Below are positions 52,901 through 58,900 of a stretch of 64,000 nt of DNA, piece by piece (within the stretch, counting starts at the first letter, position 1; each line of letters opens with the position of its first letter). The notes below the pieces were generated by a model. It was not told where the DNA came from. It made no database searches and saw only the letters and a program-made list of their open reading frames with translations. The translations under genes and the position numbers were made by a program. This DNA comes from Ophiura sarsii (lineage: Eukaryota > Echinodermata > Ophiuroidea > Amphilepidida > Ophiuridae), in NCBI GenBank assembly GCA_035610835.1, contig CM069459.1, positions 54,603,316-54,667,315 of the forward strand, read 5' to 3'.

Positions 52901-55900
52901 CCCACAAAGATAGATTCCTTGTTCATTCATCATAAAAATCATACACTGTCAAGAATTTGAAAATTATGACCTTTCCAAAAGAAGAAGTCTTGAAGTGAGA
53001 TTCGAACCAGGTATTGTCATCTGGAACCTGCGATCACAATTTCCCTAGCCCAAACTGTCGGCTTAACCAATTGAGCTAAACGAGACTGCTATGTCAGATA
53101 CTGTTTTATAACTACATGTATGATTGATGGGTCGGTATAAATGGACGGCCCTCTATCTTATTGGAAATAAATTGATTTAAAAGCCATTCATTCATTCATT
53201 TATTCATTCATTGTGAGACTAGGATTATAGTGGTTTGCATAGGGTCACGCGTTATGAACTCGCCTCCCAATAGGGTGGTGCCGTTACATTTTTTAGTTTC
53301 ATGCTGTCATTTTCCTCAAATATTTTTAAAACCACAAAAGCTATCTCAACAAATTTTGTATCATTTTAAAGCCCTAATAACAAGCTATCTGCCTACAAAA
53401 TGGCATTGGTATAGCTAATACAGAATGGGAGATACAGCTGTTTGATGTTTGAGGACCAGGGGTGGTGCTGGAAGGGGTGCCGCTGGAAGGGGTGCCGCCT
53501 GTACAAACTCAATGGGGATAATCCCATGTTTTGTTCTTTTTACAATAACTAGTCATCCCCTAATGTTACAAATACCATTCTGGTCCCATTTTAAAGGATA
53601 ATTAGTAGTCTTTAAGTATGTAGTTCAACAGACTTGTCAACTATTTGTAACAACTAATTAATTATGGATAAGACCATGAACATCAGCTTTCTTCCTATTC
53701 GCTACACAGTCAACATGAATAATCAGCCTCAATTTACCGGATTTATAAAAATGACTATAACAGAAAAAGTGTTCAACCTATGATAGCAAAAGTATACATT
53801 TTTGGAAAGCTTGTAACTAGAGGAATTCAGAAATTCAGTTTATATCAGGAAGGGGTTCATTCTTAAACAAATATTTCTGAAAATTCTAAAAAATTCTAAA
53901 ATAAAAATTGGAGATATTCACTAGCCGGTATAATAACCATACCGACGTAGTAACTTCTACAATTATATATCATCTAATGGGTAATTTCATGAGGAATTCA
54001 AATTTGTAACGTAAATAATGATAGGGGTAGGTATAAAAAATATATGGATCTCAAATTAAAAATTAAAAACTCTGATATTTTCCCGAACATTTCCGATCAT
54101 ACCATTTTAGTTCTTGGTCGTACTATAATTTCAATGGCATATTTGGTTTCCTCGTGCAATTTCCCTTCAGAAAATGTATACTTTTACTACCTCAGGGGGG
54201 TATACAAGCAAATATAAATGTGTAAAGTTAAAATCATGTCGTGAAAGCCAAAATCCGTGTGTAACGCGAAAGGAGGCGAGCTTAAAACACATGACCATAG
54301 TTACTTTCATTTTGTTGCTTAACTTGATCTACCAACCTAATATGCATCATCATAATTTGCCCTTAAAATCATGATGAAGGAAACGTTTAAGATTACTGTG
54401 TGAAACATTTAAAATAAGCCAATGAATACATTTTGCTGTGGTTAATTTGTAGTATAAGTGTGTTTTAGCTTATAAAAAGGTTGGACTATTAAGATCATTA
54501 CTTTTTACAATCAAATTAATTATGCGCTTGTTTTTTGAAAAATAACAATAAAGCTAGTATAATTGAGTAATAATTTTACATTAAAGTTTGCATTAATTTC
54601 TATATCACTTGGATTTCAAAAGAAATTGCAAAAGGTGTAGTTGAGAATTGATCCACCAACCTCGTGATACTGAAGTTGACGCTTTACCGGGCGCTTTACC
54701 AATTGAGCAATTCGTCTGTCCATGAAATTATTTAGATAGTAATACAACTTTATAGTATTGAATATCGAATACACTAAACTCATTCGTGCTAATTTCTCTA
54801 GATCAAAAGAGGGCGCTCATACCTTTTTATCTATTTTCAGCTTATTAACTATTAGTCAATGTGGGCTTATAGATGAAATTTAACGGTATGTATGTTAATT
54901 GCATAGTATATTCTGTATTTCTAACTTTTAACTTGACCTATCCCTAAATAGCTTTAAAATATTGCAAGAGCTTGCAAAAGGGTGCACATATGAAATTCTT
55001 CTGCGGTGTTTATATTTAATGTTTTAAACAATTGATGTTGCTCAAATATCCTGCTTAAACGACTGCTTACATATTCACTTGAACAACCACGGTCGCTTGC
55101 AGCTGTTGAGCCACAGTTATTGCTGTGTTGTAAATTGCATATTCACAACATAACAATTGCATATTCATGATTATCCCTAAAATATTCACATTTGTAATCA
55201 TGTTGACATTATCTTCCATTTTCTCTTTATTTAAGATTAATCTGTGTTTGTTACGCCAGTTGATTATCATGGTTATCGTGGCATATCGACGCGATTTGTC
55301 TCCATTCGTCTCTACAAAGTGAATTTCTCTTGTAACAGAAACAAAAATCCTGTACACAAATCACTTTTATACTGACAGAATTAATTTATTAAAAACAAAA
55401 TCCACTTACTCTGTAGCTTCATTCCAGAATGCACATATTGTTTTTTTCACGAATTGAAAATTGTCGTTAGCTTTACCAACCTTGTTATCTCGTATCTATA
55501 AAACAAACGATATATTTGATGAATTCATTATTTAAAACTTTCCACACAGTAGGCGTCTGCAGACGACAGTTCAAAATGTTCACAAAATATGTCACAAATA
55601 TCACAATTATTGAATGTCATCACTATATTCTGTATCACCGTGAGTAATGCATTATAATAATAAGTACAGACATGCCTAGTATTGGTTCAGTAATTCTTGA
55701 TAAAGTTAAGAAAAGGTTTCTGACATTTTTTGTTTTGTATAGATGGTAAAATAATAGCCGAGTGGAAAGTGTTAAAGCCAATGTGTGTATAATAGCTTTA
55801 ATTCATTATCATAAAGCAGGCACTCCATCGAACAATTAGTCGACATGACAGGATATGAATATGGGTTGTTTTGCAGATGGAATGTAACATCTGTAAAGTG

Positions 55901-58900
55901 CTGAGCATACTCCACTACGCTCTAACTCTTTGCGCGTTCCGACATGCGTAGTAGCTCTACCACAACAAAATGACATAGCCTGATTGGAAATGCTGAGCCC
56001 TTGGGTGCATCCAAATACCAGATAAATATGGCCCGTTTTCTCGTACCACTCTGGTGACGAGATTCTCAGAGTTTAAAAGCGTGTTTTCTTTAACACGTCG
56101 TGCAAAAGACAAACTCGCGTTGAATGAAGTTCAAGTTTAGTTAATCACGGTTTTAAGCTAAAACCGCTTAGTACGAGGATGTGGTCCTATATGTTGGAAC
56201 ACTTTAGCATTGAAAGGTTGTAATGGTATGTTCCGTAATAAAGAATCCTCCCACTGTTTTCCCTTTTATTCATTTGTAAAGCTCTTTTAGGCTGGTTCTG
56301 TTCTCCGTTATTTGAACAGATCCCGTTTATCAAATCATTACAATCACAAAGTCTATTTTCTCGCCAAATGTTACCAAACTGTCATACCATCTGGTCATTG
56401 CTAGCAGCTGATGAAATTGGTTTTGAAACATTCTCTTATATAAGTTGTAAAACACTTAAAAACGTCTTCCAACGGTGCTGTGTACATGGTAAATTATAAT
56501 GGTCCAATAACTGATCTGTGTGGGACGCCTTCCAGAGGAGTATGGGGCTTATAACTGTTGCCATTTACAGTGATAAATTGAGACCTACGCGTGATAAATG
56601 ACAACAAAAAATCTAAGCCTAATATTCTTCTGGAAGGGCGTCCCACAAGAATCAGTTAATTGGACCATTATAATTTACCATGTACAAAGCACCGTTGGAA
56701 GACTTCATTGATTTACATGGCCTTGGCATCTAGCGCCTCCTGTAAAGAAAGTAAACATACTTATGAAACCAATTTTGCACCAGGTCAGAAGTCACAAACT
56801 GTTCCAAAAAAATGTTTCACTTCTAATAATGTTGAGAAATGCACCAATTCTGATTAAACGGGACAAAACTTAAGTTTCACATACTTAATGACCCACAAAC
56901 TATATATTGTTGGAAAACTTATGATTCAAGGTTTTTCATTTTTGCAAAAAATAATCAAATTATACAGGGTGTGTAACATTTTTACAGGGTGGAACATAAA
57001 AAAGTTTATCGTTTTTGCTCCTCACAAAATATTTTGATAGTTTGTACAATTAGGGTTTAGCTGAAGATAGTCACCAAAATCAGAACAACCGCAGAAGGTG
57101 CTACCAAATTTGCTAAGAATCACCTGCCCAAAATGTACACAGGAAAAGTACAGGGTGTCTAAAATTATGATGAAATAATGCATAAAATGAAGGTTTGTAT
57201 AATAATATTCTATGAAATTTAGTTAGCATGGACTATTTAATTTAAAGGAAAATGGTTATCAAAATGAACTACATGAATATCATTGAATTTCCTTTTATTT
57301 TGAATACAGGGTGGTTCAAAATAGGTCTAAATAGCAAATTTTTCATAAATCTATGAACAATTCTGTGAAGAAACACTTCTGGGTTTTTTAGTTAAATATT
57401 TTCCTACCCAGGGTAGAAAAGGACCGAAGAGTCACACAAATGAAATAGAGAGACCGCGATTTGGCCATTGTTTACTCAATAAAATGAATAAAACTGTGTA
57501 TTTTTTACGTTAAAACACTCCCTGAATTGAACATCATATTCTAGTAGAGAATGTCTAGATAACAATTCAATATTATTATTCATAGTAGCAGGCACATGTT
57601 ATTAACACATATGAGAAGTTTGAACACTTTCCTATGTATACTTTTAAAATGGCATCAATTTCAAAAGTTCTAGTTTTCCGCTATTTTGTGTAGAAATCTA
57701 TGGGCGCCTCACCCACCGGCGCCTAACCCACCGGCTCCCCCCTTGACTCACTCGACGTTTAGATTGATAACTTCACTGTTGCTAAACATGTGGCTTTAAT
57801 TCTTTTTTTATTCGGTAGCTGGATAAATTGGATGTTTTTTGACAACTTCTATTTAAAATAGAGACACGTATCACGATTTTATAGATTTTTTGAAACGGCT
57901 CCACCTTATTTGATATACCTATTAGTGACCTGTGACCACCACGATGTTTTAAGGACCAGTGATTACACTGAGAAAATGTAATCGATATAGCTTCTTCCCT
58001 TTTGGGTTATTTCAAAAACTGTTTGATACCCTCGTATAAACAATAACGTACCTCAACTGGTATTACAAGCTCGGTCGCAATAGAGTGCGGTTTACCGTTT
58101 ATCGACAGTTGCGTGGCCAGTATCCCACTGCCGACCAAAAGTGAGTCATATTTTCTGCAAGGAAACCAATTTGATTGGTAAAGATAGGGTTGAGATGTAC
58201 CGAAATAAAATCCCACAATGCAAAGTGCATTAAGCATTACAATGGTCAACGGCCAAATGTTAGTTCATTGACTTTGATGTACCCTACGCATATTGCATTG
58301 TGGTTTCTTTACAACTTTGTATCCGGTGTTGAACCCCTCAAGACCCGGTATTGAGACTCCAACTATCTAGACCAACACAACCACGACCCATCACGCCTTC
58401 CCTAACACGCTTTGCAATACACTCGCAGCGTGAAAGATGCATTTAAAACATCTCAAACGTAAAAGTAATTGATCTGTAAACGACAGCATTCAATTTATAT
58501 AGTTTATGATATCCATAGATTTAGAAATAGATTCGATACGGACACCATTCTGTTTTCTAGTTCTAATTCTATGATCAAAACAAATCCCAACACTCACGCA
58601 TAACAGTTGAATTGATTGATACACTCTAAAATCACTGCACAGATAAACCATAGTGTAGAGCCGATAATGATGTGGAATAGATTGCCTGTATCAACATGAT
58701 CAGTTAGAAATACCACAAGTATGAAATAAGTCCAAGCTCAAGGTCATCTTTTTTCCGTGATAGTTTTCCTTTTTTGGTCTTAGCGTTTCTTTTTTGTTTT
58801 TTGGGGTGTGTTTTTTCATGTACGCGATTTGTATCCCTAGGCAAAGGCGCGGTATAAACGTAATGTATTACATTATTATCATTATCTAATAAATCTATGA

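Larger units (their letters stand above)
36373..53448. repeat. Tandem duplication, unit 2 (17.1 kb)
   Basis: Second copy of unit 1, without the 4.5-kb element. It ends at TTTGATGT, beyond which (TTGAGGACC) the 1.05-kb element continues uniquely. Minor repeats of unit 1 recur here: MITEs at 37605-38243 and 38572-38978, the 3-copy repeat at 40075-40535, hairpins at 40682-40795 and 44477-44511, and the minisatellite at 41530-43735. Confidence 0.95.
51137..54555. mobile_element. Complete foldback element with ~0.6-kb inverted arms, unit 2
   Basis: Left arm 51137 to about 51740; right arm about 52900-53242 plus 54301-54555, split by the inserted element 53243-54296. Ends are AGCTTTATTGTT / AACAATAAAGCT. 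The central ~1.2 kb has no protein signature. It straddles the duplication edge at 53448, so the part beyond is single copy. Confidence 0.8.

Noticed and set aside
55067..55357. Open minus-strand frame with exon-like ends between the pre-GPS and GPS exons
   Set aside because: The flanking receptor exons already join in perfect phase and complete the GPS motif; adding this stretch would break it, and it resembles no receptor domain.
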